Shown here: positions 40,429-49,571 of the stretch, piece by piece
Numbering within the stretch: position 1 is the stretch's first letter
Layout: the number at the start of each line of letters is the position of its first letter
Origin: Scopulibacillus_A cellulosilyticus
Lineage (GTDB): Bacteria > Bacillota > Bacilli > Bacillales > Sporolactobacillaceae
Assembly: GCF_042665295.1 (NCBI RefSeq)
Contig: NZ_JBHTCO010000004.1
Coordinates: 372,001 to 436,000, forward strand
Direction of reading: 5' to 3'
DNA length: 64,000 bases
Translations under genes and position numbers: made by a program
The notes under the pieces: model-generated
The model's input: the letters and a program-made list of their open reading frames with translations, nothing else
The model's database searches: none
Told to the model about the DNA's origin: nothing

Positions 40429-41427
40429 ATGGATAGTCTTTTGATCTTAACAGTATTAATAGTACTTTTTTCTTTCTTATTTGACTTTATAAACGGCTTC
40501 CATGATACAGCTAATACTATTGCTACGTCTGTCTCGACCCGGGCGTTAAACCCAAAAGTTGCCATTGCATTAGCTGCATCGATGAACTTTATAGGCGCTT
40601 TGACATTTACCGGCGTCGCCCAAACAATCGGCAAGGGGATTATTGATCCTTTTCAAATTCAAAACGGGTCAGTAATTGTGCTGGCTGCTTTAATTACTGC
40701 AATTATTTGGAACCTCGTTACATGGCTTTTTGGCATACCAAGCAGCTCCTCACATGCCATTATAGGTGCATTGGCAGGAGCGGGGATAGCTGCTTTAGGA
40801 TTTGGCGCGCTAAATTATCATGGATTTATTGGAATTATTGAAGCGCTCCTTATTTCACCGGTTGTTGCTTTGGTTGGCGGTTTTATTATGATGACCATTT
40901 TTGGAGTTGTTTTTAAAGATATAAGTTTATCCAAAGGGAACAGAGGTTTTCGGACCTTTCAAATTTTCACAGCTGCCTTGCAATCATTTACGCATGGTAC
41001 AAATGATGCCCAGAAGGCAATGGGGATTATTACCTTAGCTTTGGTTGCCGCTCATTACCAATCGACGATGCATATTCCGATGTGGGTAAGGCTGGGTTCG
41101 GCTGTAGCTATGGCTATTGGTACATCGATCGGCGGATGGAAAATTATTAAAACCGTTGGCGGCAAGATTATGAAAATCAAGCCGGTTAATGGCGCAGCTG
41201 CTGATTTAACATCTTCGATTATCATTTTCGGTTTTACATTTTTGCATTTACCAGTCAGCTCTACACATGTCATCTCTTCATCAATTATGGGTGTAGGGTC
41301 TGCAGAAAGGGTTAAAAATGTTAATTGGGGTGTTGCAATTAACATTGTTATTACTTGGGTGATTACTTTGCCAATTACAGCGGTGATTGCGGGCGTTATT
41401 TATAAAATACTCGCTTTGTTTATTTAA
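40429..41427 (+). CDS. pit: PiT-family inorganic phosphate transporter
   Basis: 332 residues, about ten helices, duplicated PiT signature GFHDTANTIAT near the N-terminus and GTNDAQKAMGII in the second half. Low-affinity proton-coupled (metal-)phosphate uptake. Follows ykaA, sharing a PhoP-box promoter. AAGGGAG precedes the ATG. Confidence 0.95.
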   Translation: MDSLLILTVLIVLFSFLFDFINGFHDTANTIATSVSTRALNPKVAIALAASMNFIGALTFTGVAQTIGKGIIDPFQIQNGSVIVLAALITAIIWNLVTWLFGIPSSSSHAIIGALAGAGIAALGFGALNYHGFIGIIEALLISPVVALVGGFIMMTIFGVVFKDISLSKGNRGFRTFQIFTAALQSFTHGTNDAQKAMGIITLALVAAHYQSTMHIPMWVRLGSAVAMAIGTSIGGWKIIKTVGGKIMKIKPVNGAAADLTSSIIIFGFTFLHLPVSSTHVISSSIMGVGSAERVKNVNWGVAINIVITWVITLPITAVIAGVIYKILALFI

Positions 41428-41445
41428 TACTTATATGAATGTACG

Positions 41446-41475
41446 GCTTGCTTTTTATAGGCAAGCTTTTTAATT
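41446..41475 (+). terminator. Terminator after pit
   Basis: Stem GCTTGC/GCAAGC with a 9-base loop followed by TTTTTAATTT. Confidence 0.75.
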
Positions 41476-41488
41476 TGTGTTTAAGGCA

Positions 41489-41596
41489 ATGAAAGAGATC
41501 ATAATATCAATCGTTTTTGCACCGCTGGGAGCGGTTATATTAAAGAGGGCTGGTATAGCTCTCTTTAACTATTTCATATTTAGTCTTATTATTTAA
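41489..41596 (+). CDS. Possible 35-residue membrane peptide
   Basis: ATG to TAA with 35 codons: a short charged start (KE) then hydrophobic sequence (IIISIVFAPLGAVIL, KRAGIALFNYFIFSLII). It is hydrophobic along most of its length. AAGG lies only two bases before the ATG, so translation is doubtful. The 3' half also folds as a hairpin (TTAAAGAG...CTCTTTAA, ~41550-41577). I do not recognise the family. Confidence 0.3.
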   Translation: MKEIIISIVFAPLGAVILKRAGIALFNYFIFSLII

Positions 41597-41653
41597 TTAA
41601 ACATCAATAAGGATAAATATGTTATGCTAATACCAGAGATAAGGGGAGAGACG

Positions 41654-42520
41654 ATGTCAAGGATGATGTTAATAGACGGCATGTCGCTGTTATTTAGAGG
41701 GTATTATGCAACAGCTAACTATGGAAGTATTAGAAAAACAACGGATGGTTTACCGACAAACGCTGTTCATTGGCTTGTCAAATACTTATGGCATACAATC
41801 AGACAATTTCACCCGACCCATTTAATTTGTTGTTGGGACACACCCGCTCCAACCTTTAGGAATAAAATGTATAGTGAATATAAGGCTGGCCGTCCTGCCC
41901 CGCCTGAAGCTCTGATACCCCAATTTAGCTTAGCGCAGGATATAATTGAAAGTATGGGAATTGTGAATATTAGCTATAAAGGTTATGAAGCAGATGATCT
42001 TATCGGAACATTAGCTAAAACATATGCCGAAGAAATTGATATAGATATTTTATCAGGAGACCATGATATCTTACAGCTGGTTGATAGTCGTATACGAGTG
42101 ATTATCATGTCAAAAGGCTTTGGGCGTTATACGCTGTATACCAAAGAAAGCTTTGTAGAGGAAAAAGGTTATTTGCCGGAACAATTAATTGATTTAAAAG
42201 CATTAATGGGCGACCGGAGTGACAATTATTCAGGAGTTAAAGGTATAGGGGAAAAAACAGCTCTAAGATTAATTCAGGATTTTGGCAGCGTTGATGAAAT
42301 ATTAAATCAGAAAGATAAGCTTCAGGCGAGAATCCGGACGAATATTGAAAAAGACATTGATATGTTGCATTTATCCCGAAGATTAGCCCGGATAGACTGT
42401 GATGTTCCAATAAGTGTTAATTTAATGGAGTCAGAATGGAGGCTCAATCGTTCAAAAACGAAAGAAATGTTCAAAAGGGTGGAGTTTCATTCTTTACTTG
42501 ACATACTTTTGCCTTCTTAA
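41654..42520 (+). CDS. 5'-3' exonuclease / flap endonuclease (YpcP-like)
   Basis: 288 residues, PIN-like FEN domain resembling the N-terminal exonuclease of DNA polymerase I but without a polymerase. The metal-binding acids are LIDGMSLLFRGYYA (Asp), CWDTPAPTFR, YEADDLIG, LSGDHDILQLV and MGDRSDNYSGVKGIGEKTA (helix-hairpin-helix). Removes RNA primers or flaps. ATG 41654 follows AGGGGAGAG; the upstream ATG 41624 has none. Single gene. Confidence 0.92.
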   Translation: MSRMMLIDGMSLLFRGYYATANYGSIRKTTDGLPTNAVHWLVKYLWHTIRQFHPTHLICCWDTPAPTFRNKMYSEYKAGRPAPPEALIPQFSLAQDIIESMGIVNISYKGYEADDLIGTLAKTYAEEIDIDILSGDHDILQLVDSRIRVIIMSKGFGRYTLYTKESFVEEKGYLPEQLIDLKALMGDRSDNYSGVKGIGEKTALRLIQDFGSVDEILNQKDKLQARIRTNIEKDIDMLHLSRRLARIDCDVPISVNLMESEWRLNRSKTKEMFKRVEFHSLLDILLPS

Positions 42521-42531
42521 CGCTAACATAG

Positions 42532-42572
42532 CAAAGAGACAATTTCACATGGATTGGGCTGTCTTTGTTTGA
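42532..42572. terminator. Hairpin between exonuclease and Spo0E-like genes
   Basis: CAAAGAGACA pairs with TGTCTTTG around an 18-base loop; T-rich on the plus strand. Confidence 0.5.
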
Positions 42573-42715
42573 AGGGCAAGTGTCTTGTGCTGATACTCGT
42601 CTAGCAGGCGGTCCAGTTCTTGACTGCACAGCAAAGTTTTTGTCGAAGTAAAACCATGCCGATTAGCCGTTTCTATTAATTGGTTGCGTTTTTTTTCGAT
42701 CTCATTATTATTCAT
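42545..42715 (-). CDS. Spo0E-like aspartyl-phosphate phosphatase
   Basis: 56 residues, two helices: EIEKKRNQLIETANRHGFTSTKTLLCSQELDRLLDEYQ-type layout with the diagnostic SQELD motif, whose Asp is needed to dephosphorylate Spo0A~P. Small proteins of this family delay sporulation. ATG 42715 follows AAAGGGGAGCC; an upstream in-frame start at 42736 lies in that ribosome binding site. Which of the several Spo0E paralogues it matches cannot be told. Confidence 0.85.
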   Translation of the reverse strand: MNNNEIEKKRNQLIETANRHGFTSTKTLLCSQELDRLLDEYQHKTLALQTKTAQSM

Positions 42716-42990
42716 CAAAAAAGGCTCCCCTTTCAAAATTCCTGTGGAAAGAGCAGGTTTAATATATTATCGTATAAATAGTTATATAATTAAAGTGTTT
42801 CAACTAAAAATACCAAAATTCGACAGGGAATAAATTGATTTATATGAGAATTTTACAAATAATTAAAAGTGCACGGATACAGGTTTAGTTTGGTCTTATC
42901 CTATTTAAATCAATTAACCGGGATAAAACATAACCTGAGCTTATCATTCATTAAAAAATCCATTCCTTGTATGGAAGAAGGGATGATTTT

Positions 42991-43452
42991 ATGAAAAAAT
43001 TGACTATTGATGATGTTTTAAAAAAAGACATCATGGACTTAATCATTTCAAGTGATCAAGTGGCACATGTTCAAGTGGATAATCCCCTGGAACATGCCTT
43101 GTTAGTTTTAGTAAAAACAGGCTATTCAGCCATTCCAGTTTTGGACTCTTCTTATAAATTAAGAGGGATTGTAAGTAAAACCTTAATTCTTGATTTTATT
43201 TTCGGTATTGAAAGAATTGAATTCGAAAAATTAAGTGATCATCAGGTTTCCGAAGTAATGAAAACGAGCATGCCGATTTTAAAAACGAATGATGATTTTT
43301 TGAAAGCTGTTAAATTATCTATTGATGAAACTTTTCTATGTGTAGAAGATCAGGATAATATTTTTCAAGGGATATTGCCTCGAAGTGCTTTATTAAAATT
43401 CTTAAATCATTTTTTAAGGGATAAAAGTACGAAAAAATCTGTCAGCCTTTAG
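42991..43452 (+). CDS. darB: c-di-AMP-binding CBS-domain protein DarB (CbpB/YkuL)
   Basis: About 153 residues with two CBS domains (~15-65 and ~85-145). The stretch DQVAHVQVDNPLEHALLVLVKTGYSAIPVLD and FGIERIEFEKL matches B. subtilis YkuL as I remember it. DarB senses c-di-AMP and, when free, stimulates Rel and pyruvate carboxylase. It stands, as in B. subtilis, close to ccpC and dapH, but with a multidrug MFS gene in between. ATG 42991 follows AGAAGGGA. Confidence 0.9.
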   Translation: MKKLTIDDVLKKDIMDLIISSDQVAHVQVDNPLEHALLVLVKTGYSAIPVLDSSYKLRGIVSKTLILDFIFGIERIEFEKLSDHQVSEVMKTSMPILKTNDDFLKAVKLSIDETFLCVEDQDNIFQGILPRSALLKFLNHFLRDKSTKKSVSL

Positions 43453-43470
43453 AGCTGACAGATTTTTTCC
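43436..43470 (+). terminator. Terminator after darB
   Basis: AATCTGTCAGC/GCTGACAGATT stem, loop CTTTAGA, then TTTTT. Confidence 0.85.
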
Positions 43471-43519
43471 ATGCATCATAAGTCAATCCAATGTAAAATT
43501 GGGGTTGGGAGGTGAAACC

Positions 43520-45031
43520 ATGTCAAGAGAAACTAAGACATCCAGGCGGCCGTTAGTCCTCACATCTATTATTATGGCAATGTTTATGTCTGCGATTGAA
43601 GGAACAATTGTGGCAACCGCAATGCCGAACATTGTTGGTGACCTTGGCGGCTTTTCCCTGTACAGCTGGGTGTTTTCAGGTTATTTGTTAATGAATGCTT
43701 TAACCATTTTAATTTATGGAAAACTTGCCGACTTATTTGGAAGAAAGCCTGTCATTATTTTCGGTATTATTATCTTTCTGATAGGTTCATTATTAGCCGG
43801 CTTGTCTTCTTCTATGAAAATGCTGATCTTGTTCCGCTTTATACAGGGTATCGGTGCCGGAGCTATTCAGCCAATAGCTACAACGATAGTCGGTGATATT
43901 TATACTGTTCAAGAACGTTCTAAAATCCAGGGCTACCTGTCAAGTGTATGGGGGATATCAGCCATTATTGGGCCGGCGCTCGGAGGTGTTTTTGTTCAGT
44001 ATTTTAATTGGGCATGGGTTTTTTGGATGAATTTGCCGCTTGGGGTATTAGCGATTATAGGTATCAGTGCCTTTTTCCACGAAAACCTTGAAAAGACCTC
44101 ACATAAGGTTGATTATAAAGGCTCAGCACTTCTTTTTATCGCACTCTCCTCTTTGATGATTGTCTTCATCGAAGGCGGTACGGCGTGGGGATGGACAAGC
44201 CTTCCGGTGATTTTATTAATTGCACTTTTTCTCGTTTGTTTTATCGTTTTTATCTTTCAAGAAAAGAGAACAGAAGAACCTATTGTCCCTCTGTCTATTT
44301 GGAAAAAGCCGTTAATTGCTGTTGCTAACAGCGTTAATTTAACCACAGGGGTCATCATGATCGGGTTGTCCAGTTTTTTGCCCGCCTACGTACAAGTGGT
44401 TATGGGCGAACCGGCGATTGTCGCCGGATTTACTTTGACCACAATGTCGATTGGCTGGCCTATCGCTTCGACAATTACCGGACGGCTGATTTTGAAAATG
44501 GGCTACCGGCCGCTTGCGATTATCGGCGGCGTGAGTTTAATCATCGGCGGGTGTTTTTTCTTATTTTTAAGTCCTTCCAAAGGGCCTGTTTGGGCAGGAA
44601 TAGGGTCATTTTTCATTGGTATCGGCATGGGTATGACGACAACTGTTTTTATCATATCTATTCAAAATAGTGTTGAATGGAAGGTTAGAGGCGTTGCTAC
44701 AGCCTCCAATATGTTTATGAGACAAATGGGCAATACAGTTGGGGCAGCATTGCTTGGCGGTATTCTTAACAAAAGACTGCAAACATTTATTGAAAATAAA
44801 GGGGCTGAAAACCGCTTGTCAGTGAATTCTGCTAATGCAGTATTATCCGGAGGGACAAATCAATTTTCCCATCAAGCGCTTGAATTGTTAAAGCAAGGCT
44901 TAACTCTTGCTCTTCATACGGTTTATATTGGCGTCTTTGTGTTTGCGGTCATTTCTCTCATTTTAATACTTGTTATGCCGAAACAATCAATCAAAAATTT
45001 GCCAAACAGTGAGAACAATAAAACATCTTAA
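43520..45031 (+). CDS. DHA2-family (14-TM) multidrug MFS exporter
   Basis: About 503 residues, 14 helices. Motif A GKLADLFGRKPV between helices 2 and 3, motif C GPALGGVFVQY in helix 5, and an acidic helix-1 residue (SAIEGTIVATAMP). Family of proton-driven drug exporters such as EmrB, LmrB and YusP; the substrate is unknown. ATG 43520 follows GGGAGGTGA. Inserted between darB and ccpC relative to B. subtilis order. Confidence 0.9.
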   Translation: MSRETKTSRRPLVLTSIIMAMFMSAIEGTIVATAMPNIVGDLGGFSLYSWVFSGYLLMNALTILIYGKLADLFGRKPVIIFGIIIFLIGSLLAGLSSSMKMLILFRFIQGIGAGAIQPIATTIVGDIYTVQERSKIQGYLSSVWGISAIIGPALGGVFVQYFNWAWVFWMNLPLGVLAIIGISAFFHENLEKTSHKVDYKGSALLFIALSSLMIVFIEGGTAWGWTSLPVILLIALFLVCFIVFIFQEKRTEEPIVPLSIWKKPLIAVANSVNLTTGVIMIGLSSFLPAYVQVVMGEPAIVAGFTLTTMSIGWPIASTITGRLILKMGYRPLAIIGGVSLIIGGCFFLFLSPSKGPVWAGIGSFFIGIGMGMTTTVFIISIQNSVEWKVRGVATASNMFMRQMGNTVGAALLGGILNKRLQTFIENKGAENRLSVNSANAVLSGGTNQFSHQALELLKQGLTLALHTVYIGVFVFAVISLILILVMPKQSIKNLPNSENNKTS

Positions 45032-45096
45032 AATTTCTTTAAATTGATTCTATAAATTCTATTAAATATAAACATAGTGGATCAGAGGTAACCAGC

Positions 45097-45960
45097 ATGC
45101 AAAGAAGTGATTTGCAGATTCTAACGATATTAGCAGAAGAAGAAAACATGAGAAGAGCGGCTGAAAGACTGTTTGTTTCTCAGCCGGCGTTAAGTCAAAG
45201 ACTCCAGAGTATTGAAGAAAATTGGGGGACAACGATTTTTGTAAGATCAAAAAGAGGTCTTAGTTTAACTGCTTCCGGAGAAAAAATTGTGGCTTTTGCA
45301 AAAGAGACACTCTCCCGCGAAGAGCAGGTAAGAGAAGATATTGTTTCAAATGAAACCGATATTTACGGCACACTTAAATTAGCTGTCGCAACCATTACAG
45401 GCCAATATTGGCTGCCCAACGTACTAAAAAAATTCGTAGAAAAATATCCTTTAGTTAAAATTTCATTAGTAACAGGTTGGTCAAGTGAGATTCTCAAGTA
45501 TATGTATGAAGGCTGCCATATTGGGATTATTAGGGGAAACCCGAAATGGCGGGGAAGAAAACAGCATTTATTTTCAGATGCCCTTAATCTTGTAGACACA
45601 TCTCTGTCCTCCATTGAAGAATTACGAAAAAGCGAAAAAGCTTATATTCAGTTCCGAAGCGATTCAAGTTATTATCAGGAAATACAAGAATGGTGGCACC
45701 AGCACTCCCTAAAGCCCCCGGACAGAACAATCTATGTTGACCAAATAGAAACTTGTAAACAAATGGCTTTAAATGGTATTGGTTATGCTATTCTTCCATC
45801 AATGAGTCTTACTGAAAAGGATGATGATGTGTACAAAATTCCATTAAAAGATAAACATGGCCGATTATTGACAAGGGAAACTTGGCTATTGACATATGAT
45901 GAAGCATTACAACATAAACAAGTTAAAGCTTTTGTCGATTTATTGTCTAATGAATCATAG
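45097..45960 (+). CDS. ccpC: CcpC, LysR-family regulator of TCA-cycle genes
   Basis: 287 residues; HTH (LQILTILAEEENMRRAAERLFVSQPALSQRLQSIE) and citrate-sensing effector domain. In B. subtilis CcpC represses citZ and citB and is relieved by citrate. Call rests on HTH similarity and on gene order (darB-ccpC-dapH). ATG after AGAGGTAACCAGC. The promoter region is short (65 bases). Confidence 0.85.
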   Translation: MQRSDLQILTILAEEENMRRAAERLFVSQPALSQRLQSIEENWGTTIFVRSKRGLSLTASGEKIVAFAKETLSREEQVREDIVSNETDIYGTLKLAVATITGQYWLPNVLKKFVEKYPLVKISLVTGWSSEILKYMYEGCHIGIIRGNPKWRGRKQHLFSDALNLVDTSLSSIEELRKSEKAYIQFRSDSSYYQEIQEWWHQHSLKPPDRTIYVDQIETCKQMALNGIGYAILPSMSLTEKDDDVYKIPLKDKHGRLLTRETWLLTYDEALQHKQVKAFVDLLSNES

Positions 45961-46020
45961 ACTTTCAATGAAAAATTCGTTACGATAAATACGATCATAA
46001 AACATGAGGAGGCAAAAATC

Positions 46021-46740
46021 ATGAAAATGATGGATGCAAATGAAATCATTTCTTTTATACAAAACAGTGAGAAATCTACCCCGGTTAAGGTATACATAAA
46101 GGGTGATTTAGAAGGTATTGATTTTGGCGCTGAAACACAAACATTTATAAACGGAGGATCCGGTGTATTATTCGGTGAATGGAAAACGATTAAATCTGTT
46201 CTAGAAGAACATAAAGATAAAATCGAAGACTATGTGTTAGAAAATGACCGCAGACACTCTGCGATTCCTTTACTTGACTTCAAAAAGGTACAAGCCCGTA
46301 TTGAACCGGGTGCTATTATTCGGGACCAAGTTGAAATTGGCAAAAATGCGGTTATTATGATGGGCGCTACGATCAATATCGGCTCAGTTATCGGTGAAGG
46401 TACAATGATCGATATGAACGCGGTATTAGGCGGAAGAGCAACAGTGGGCAAAAATTGCCATATTGGTGCTGGTGCAGTATTGGCCGGAGTTGTAGAACCG
46501 CCGTCTGCGCAGCCTGTTATCATTGAAGATGATGTTGTTGTCGGTGCTAACGCAGTTATTTTAGAGGGTGTTAAAGTAGGCAAAGGATCCGTCGTTGCTG
46601 CAGGAGCGATAGTTATTGAAGATGTTCCTGAAAATACAGTTGTTGCGGGTACTCCGGCTCGTGTCATCAAACAATTAGATGAAAAAACCAAGTCGAAAAC
46701 AGAAATAAAACAAGAACTTCGCCAACTCAAAGAAGACTAA
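46021..46740 (+). CDS. dapH: DapH, tetrahydrodipicolinate N-acetyltransferase
   Basis: 239 residues: DapH N-terminal domain (~1-85) and hexapeptide-repeat left-handed beta helix (~90-200; e.g. IGSVIGEGTMIDMNAVLGG). Acetyl-CoA-dependent step of the acetylase branch of lysine/diaminopimelate synthesis. ATG after GAGGAGG. It is followed by an aminotransferase and dapL in the order of the pathway. Confidence 0.95.
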   Translation: MKMMDANEIISFIQNSEKSTPVKVYIKGDLEGIDFGAETQTFINGGSGVLFGEWKTIKSVLEEHKDKIEDYVLENDRRHSAIPLLDFKKVQARIEPGAIIRDQVEIGKNAVIMMGATINIGSVIGEGTMIDMNAVLGGRATVGKNCHIGAGAVLAGVVEPPSAQPVIIEDDVVVGANAVILEGVKVGKGSVVAAGAIVIEDVPENTVVAGTPARVIKQLDEKTKSKTEIKQELRQLKED

Positions 46741-46749
46741 GTTTTCACT

Positions 46750-46794
46750 AAGGCTGCAGCCTATGCCCTATGGCTTGGCACCAGCCTTTCTTTA
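46750..46794 (+). terminator. Weak hairpin between dapH and the aminotransferase gene
   Basis: AAGGCTG/CAGCCTT with an inner GCC/GGC pair, followed by TCTTTATT. Could attenuate rather than terminate, since the downstream genes belong to the same pathway. Confidence 0.45.
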
Positions 46795-46824
46795 TTATAA
46801 AAATGCATACAGGGAGGCGCCTTT

Positions 46825-48033
46825 ATGGAAAATTGGGCGGAACTGGATCGTCGTTACTTAATGCCAACATACGCAAATCTTAAATTGCCGATCGCGATTA
46901 CTAAGGGGGAAGGCAACTATCTTTATGACACCGAAGGAAAAGCCTATTTGGATCTGTTCACCGGATTGGCTGTCAATGTTGTTGGTCATTCCCATCCGAA
47001 AATTGTCAAGACACTAAAAGAACAGGGAGAACGCTTTTTGCATATTTCCAATATTTATCTTAATCCTCCTGCAATTCGCTTGGCTGAGCGGTTATCGAAC
47101 TCAACGATTGGCGGAAAAGTGTTTTTTACAAATTCCGGTGCAGAAGCTTCTGAAGCCGCAATAAAGTTCATTCATAAGTACCAGCAAAAAGCAGCCCGGG
47201 ATCGGGAAGGCATTGTCGTTCTTAAAAAAGGCTTTCACGGTCGAACATTAGGCGCATTAAAATTAACAAGGCAGCCCGGAGTATACCAGGACTTTCCTTT
47301 GCCGTCATATAAGATTATAGAAATCGAACCGGAAAATATAGCTGATTTGGAAGAGGCCATTGCGAAACGTCCGTTAGCTGTCTTAATGGAGCCTGTATTA
47401 GGTTCTGCCGGTATATATCCGTTGTCGGATGCCTACTTACAAAAAGTTCAAGAGCTTTGTAAAGAACACGGGGTTCTGCTTTGTATGGATGAAATTCAAA
47501 CAGGCATGGGACGTACGGGAACATTATTTGCTTACGAGCAAGCAGGTATTGAGCCTGATTTAATTCTTTTTGCCAAAGGGGTTGGCGGAGGGTTGCCGCT
47601 CGGAGGCATTATTAGTAAACCTGCTTTATCTGATTTATTTGCTCCTGGTGACCATGGCACGACATTTGCGCCATCACCGCTCAGCTCTGCTTTAGGTAAT
47701 ACGGTACTGGAGATACTGTTAGATGATGGCCTGTTGGAAAAATCAAGGGAAGTATCTGCTTATTTGAGAGAAGAATTAACTGCTTTAAAAGAGTCATACA
47801 GTGATTTAATCGTAGATATTCGCGGCAAAGGATTTATGGCGGGAATCGTATTAAACGGGAACCCTGAAAATGCAAAAAAATTGCGTGCGAACTTATTAAA
47901 TGAAGGCATTCTGATTGATGTCACTCAAAAAACAATCATTCGCTTACTGCCGCCTTTAACATTAACTAAAGAAGATGTTGACCTTTTTATAAAGACTTTT
48001 AAAGAACATTTACTTTCATTAAATGAAGGATGA
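46825..48033 (+). CDS. Class-III aminotransferase, likely N-acetyl-LL-diaminopimelate aminotransferase
   Basis: 402 residues, ArgD-like fold-type I PLP enzyme: FFTNSGAEASEAAIKF (PLP phosphate), DEIQTGMGRTG (Asp for pyridine N), and the Schiff-base Lys in ILFAKGVGGGLPLG. Its place between dapH and dapL argues that it supplies the missing step, amino transfer to N-acetyl-2-amino-6-oxopimelate. In B. subtilis that step is given to the class-I enzyme PatA. Alternative: an acetylornithine aminotransferase, whose acetylated substrate is similar. ATG after GGGAGG. Confidence 0.88.
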   Translation: MENWAELDRRYLMPTYANLKLPIAITKGEGNYLYDTEGKAYLDLFTGLAVNVVGHSHPKIVKTLKEQGERFLHISNIYLNPPAIRLAERLSNSTIGGKVFFTNSGAEASEAAIKFIHKYQQKAARDREGIVVLKKGFHGRTLGALKLTRQPGVYQDFPLPSYKIIEIEPENIADLEEAIAKRPLAVLMEPVLGSAGIYPLSDAYLQKVQELCKEHGVLLCMDEIQTGMGRTGTLFAYEQAGIEPDLILFAKGVGGGLPLGGIISKPALSDLFAPGDHGTTFAPSPLSSALGNTVLEILLDDGLLEKSREVSAYLREELTALKESYSDLIVDIRGKGFMAGIVLNGNPENAKKLRANLLNEGILIDVTQKTIIRLLPPLTLTKEDVDLFIKTFKEHLLSLNEG

Positions 48034-48039
48034 TACGCA

Positions 48040-49158
48040 ATGGATCTTATTGAAACGAGGAGAGCGCTTCATCGTATTCCTGAACTTGGCTTTAACGAAG
48101 TAAAAACACAAAGCTTGCTTTTAAACAAGATCAGACAAATGCCTCAAGAACATTTAGAAATAAAAACATGGCGGACAGGCATTCTTGTAAAAGTTACAGG
48201 GACAAATCCGGTCAAAACGATTGGCTACCGTTGTGATATTGACGGGTTGCCGATTTATGAAGAGACAGGTTATTCTTTTCAATCTGAGCATGAAGGGCAG
48301 ATGCACGCGTGCGGACATGATTTCCATATGACGATCGCTTTAGGGATTCTTGATAAATTGTCTCATCAGCCTGTAAAGGATAACGTTGTAGTCATTTTTC
48401 AACCGGCTGAAGAAGGACCCGGCGGAGCCCGGCCGATGCTGGAAAGTGAGGCGTTTAAAGCATGGCGCCCAGACGTTATTTTCGCCTTGCATATTGCGCC
48501 AGAATATCCAACAGGTATGGTCGCTGTAAAAAAAGGATTATTGTTTGCCAATACATCGGAGCTTTTTATTGATCTTAAAGGTAAAGGCGGGCATGCCGCA
48601 TATCCGCATCTTGCCAATGATATGGTCGTAGCAGCCAGCGCATTTGTAACGCAGATTCAGAGTATTGTTGCCCGGCGGATAAATCCGCTTGATTCAGCCG
48701 TTATCACGATCGGTAAAATTTCCGGTGGAACGAAACAAAATATCATTGCTGAAGAGGCACGGATCGAAGGGACAATTCGGGCGCTTGATCCAAAAACTAT
48801 GGCAGATATTAAGAAACATATTGAATCGCACGTTGCCGGAATAGAAGCATCTTATCAATGCGAAGCATCTATTGATTATGGCGCTAATTATTATCAAGTT
48901 TATAACGAACATAAGTTAACAGAATCATTTATTAACTTTTGCAAAGAAAATAACTTTCCTTTAACGATCTGTTCTGAGGCAATGACCGGGGAAGACTTTG
49001 GTTACTTTTTAAAAGAGATCCCAGGGTTTATGTTCTGGCTTGGCGTTGATTCTGAAGCGGGACTCCATGCTGCAAAATTAATGCCTCATGAGGAGGCCAT
49101 TGGTCACGCTGTAGACATCGTCAGCGGTTTTATAAGATATCAAAGCCGCCAGGTATAG
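48040..49158 (+). CDS. dapL: DapL, N-acetyldiaminopimelate deacetylase
   Basis: 372 residues, M20/M40 amidohydrolase. Metal ligands in HACGHDFHMTIAL (Cys-X-His, ~89), PAEEGPGGARPM (Glu) and LHIAPE, with a dimerisation domain in the middle and EAMTGEDFGYF near the end. Removes acetate to give LL-diaminopimelate. Six bases after the aminotransferase gene, so coupled. Confidence 0.94.
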   Translation: MDLIETRRALHRIPELGFNEVKTQSLLLNKIRQMPQEHLEIKTWRTGILVKVTGTNPVKTIGYRCDIDGLPIYEETGYSFQSEHEGQMHACGHDFHMTIALGILDKLSHQPVKDNVVVIFQPAEEGPGGARPMLESEAFKAWRPDVIFALHIAPEYPTGMVAVKKGLLFANTSELFIDLKGKGGHAAYPHLANDMVVAASAFVTQIQSIVARRINPLDSAVITIGKISGGTKQNIIAEEARIEGTIRALDPKTMADIKKHIESHVAGIEASYQCEASIDYGANYYQVYNEHKLTESFINFCKENNFPLTICSEAMTGEDFGYFLKEIPGFMFWLGVDSEAGLHAAKLMPHEEAIGHAVDIVSGFIRYQSRQV

Positions 49159-49202
49159 CGTTTATAATAATTTGGCAAGCTATAAGTCAAGGAGGTGTGA
49201 TG

Positions 49203-49445
49203 ATGGCAAAAATTGCTGTTGAACAATCTTTGACTCAGGTAAAGGACGCTCTTGAAAGTAAAGGCTATGAGGTTGTCACGCTAAAATCAGAAAGTGACGC
49301 AAAGGGCTGTGACTGCTGTGTCGTTACTGGCGGCGACGTTAATGTCATGGGTATCCAAGACATCGTTATTGAAGGCCCTGTCATTGACGCAAGAGGTCTT
49401 AGTGCCGATCAAGTTTGTGAAGAGGTTGATTCACACTTACATTAA
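49203..49445 (+). CDS. ykuS: YkuS (UPF0180)
   Basis: About 80 residues: AKIAVEQSLTQVKDALESKG at the start and CDCCVVTGGDVNVMGIQD with a Cys pair in the middle. Conserved in Bacillus beside dapL; the function is not known. AAGGAGGTG precedes ATG 49203; ATG 49200 and GTG 49197 are alternatives. Confidence 0.9.
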   Translation: MAKIAVEQSLTQVKDALESKGYEVVTLKSESDAKGCDCCVVTGGDVNVMGIQDIVIEGPVIDARGLSADQVCEEVDSHLH

Positions 49446-49453
49446 AAAATTTA

Positions 49454-49480
49454 AGGCGACCATATTGGGTCGTCTTTTAT
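49454..49480 (+). terminator. Terminator after ykuS
   Basis: AGGCGACC/GGTCGTCT stem (one wobble), loop ATATTG, then TTTAT. Confidence 0.7.
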
Positions 49481-49571
49481 ATTAAATTTTTAAACAATCT
49501 CTTTAAATAAATGTTGATACATATTAGACTAATATAAGCTATGAATGTATGAAAAGAGGAGAAAGGTTACT

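Noticed and set aside
46230..46730. 166-residue frame antisense to dapH
   Set aside because: Its composition mirrors the hexapeptide repeats of dapH on the other strand; a shadow frame.
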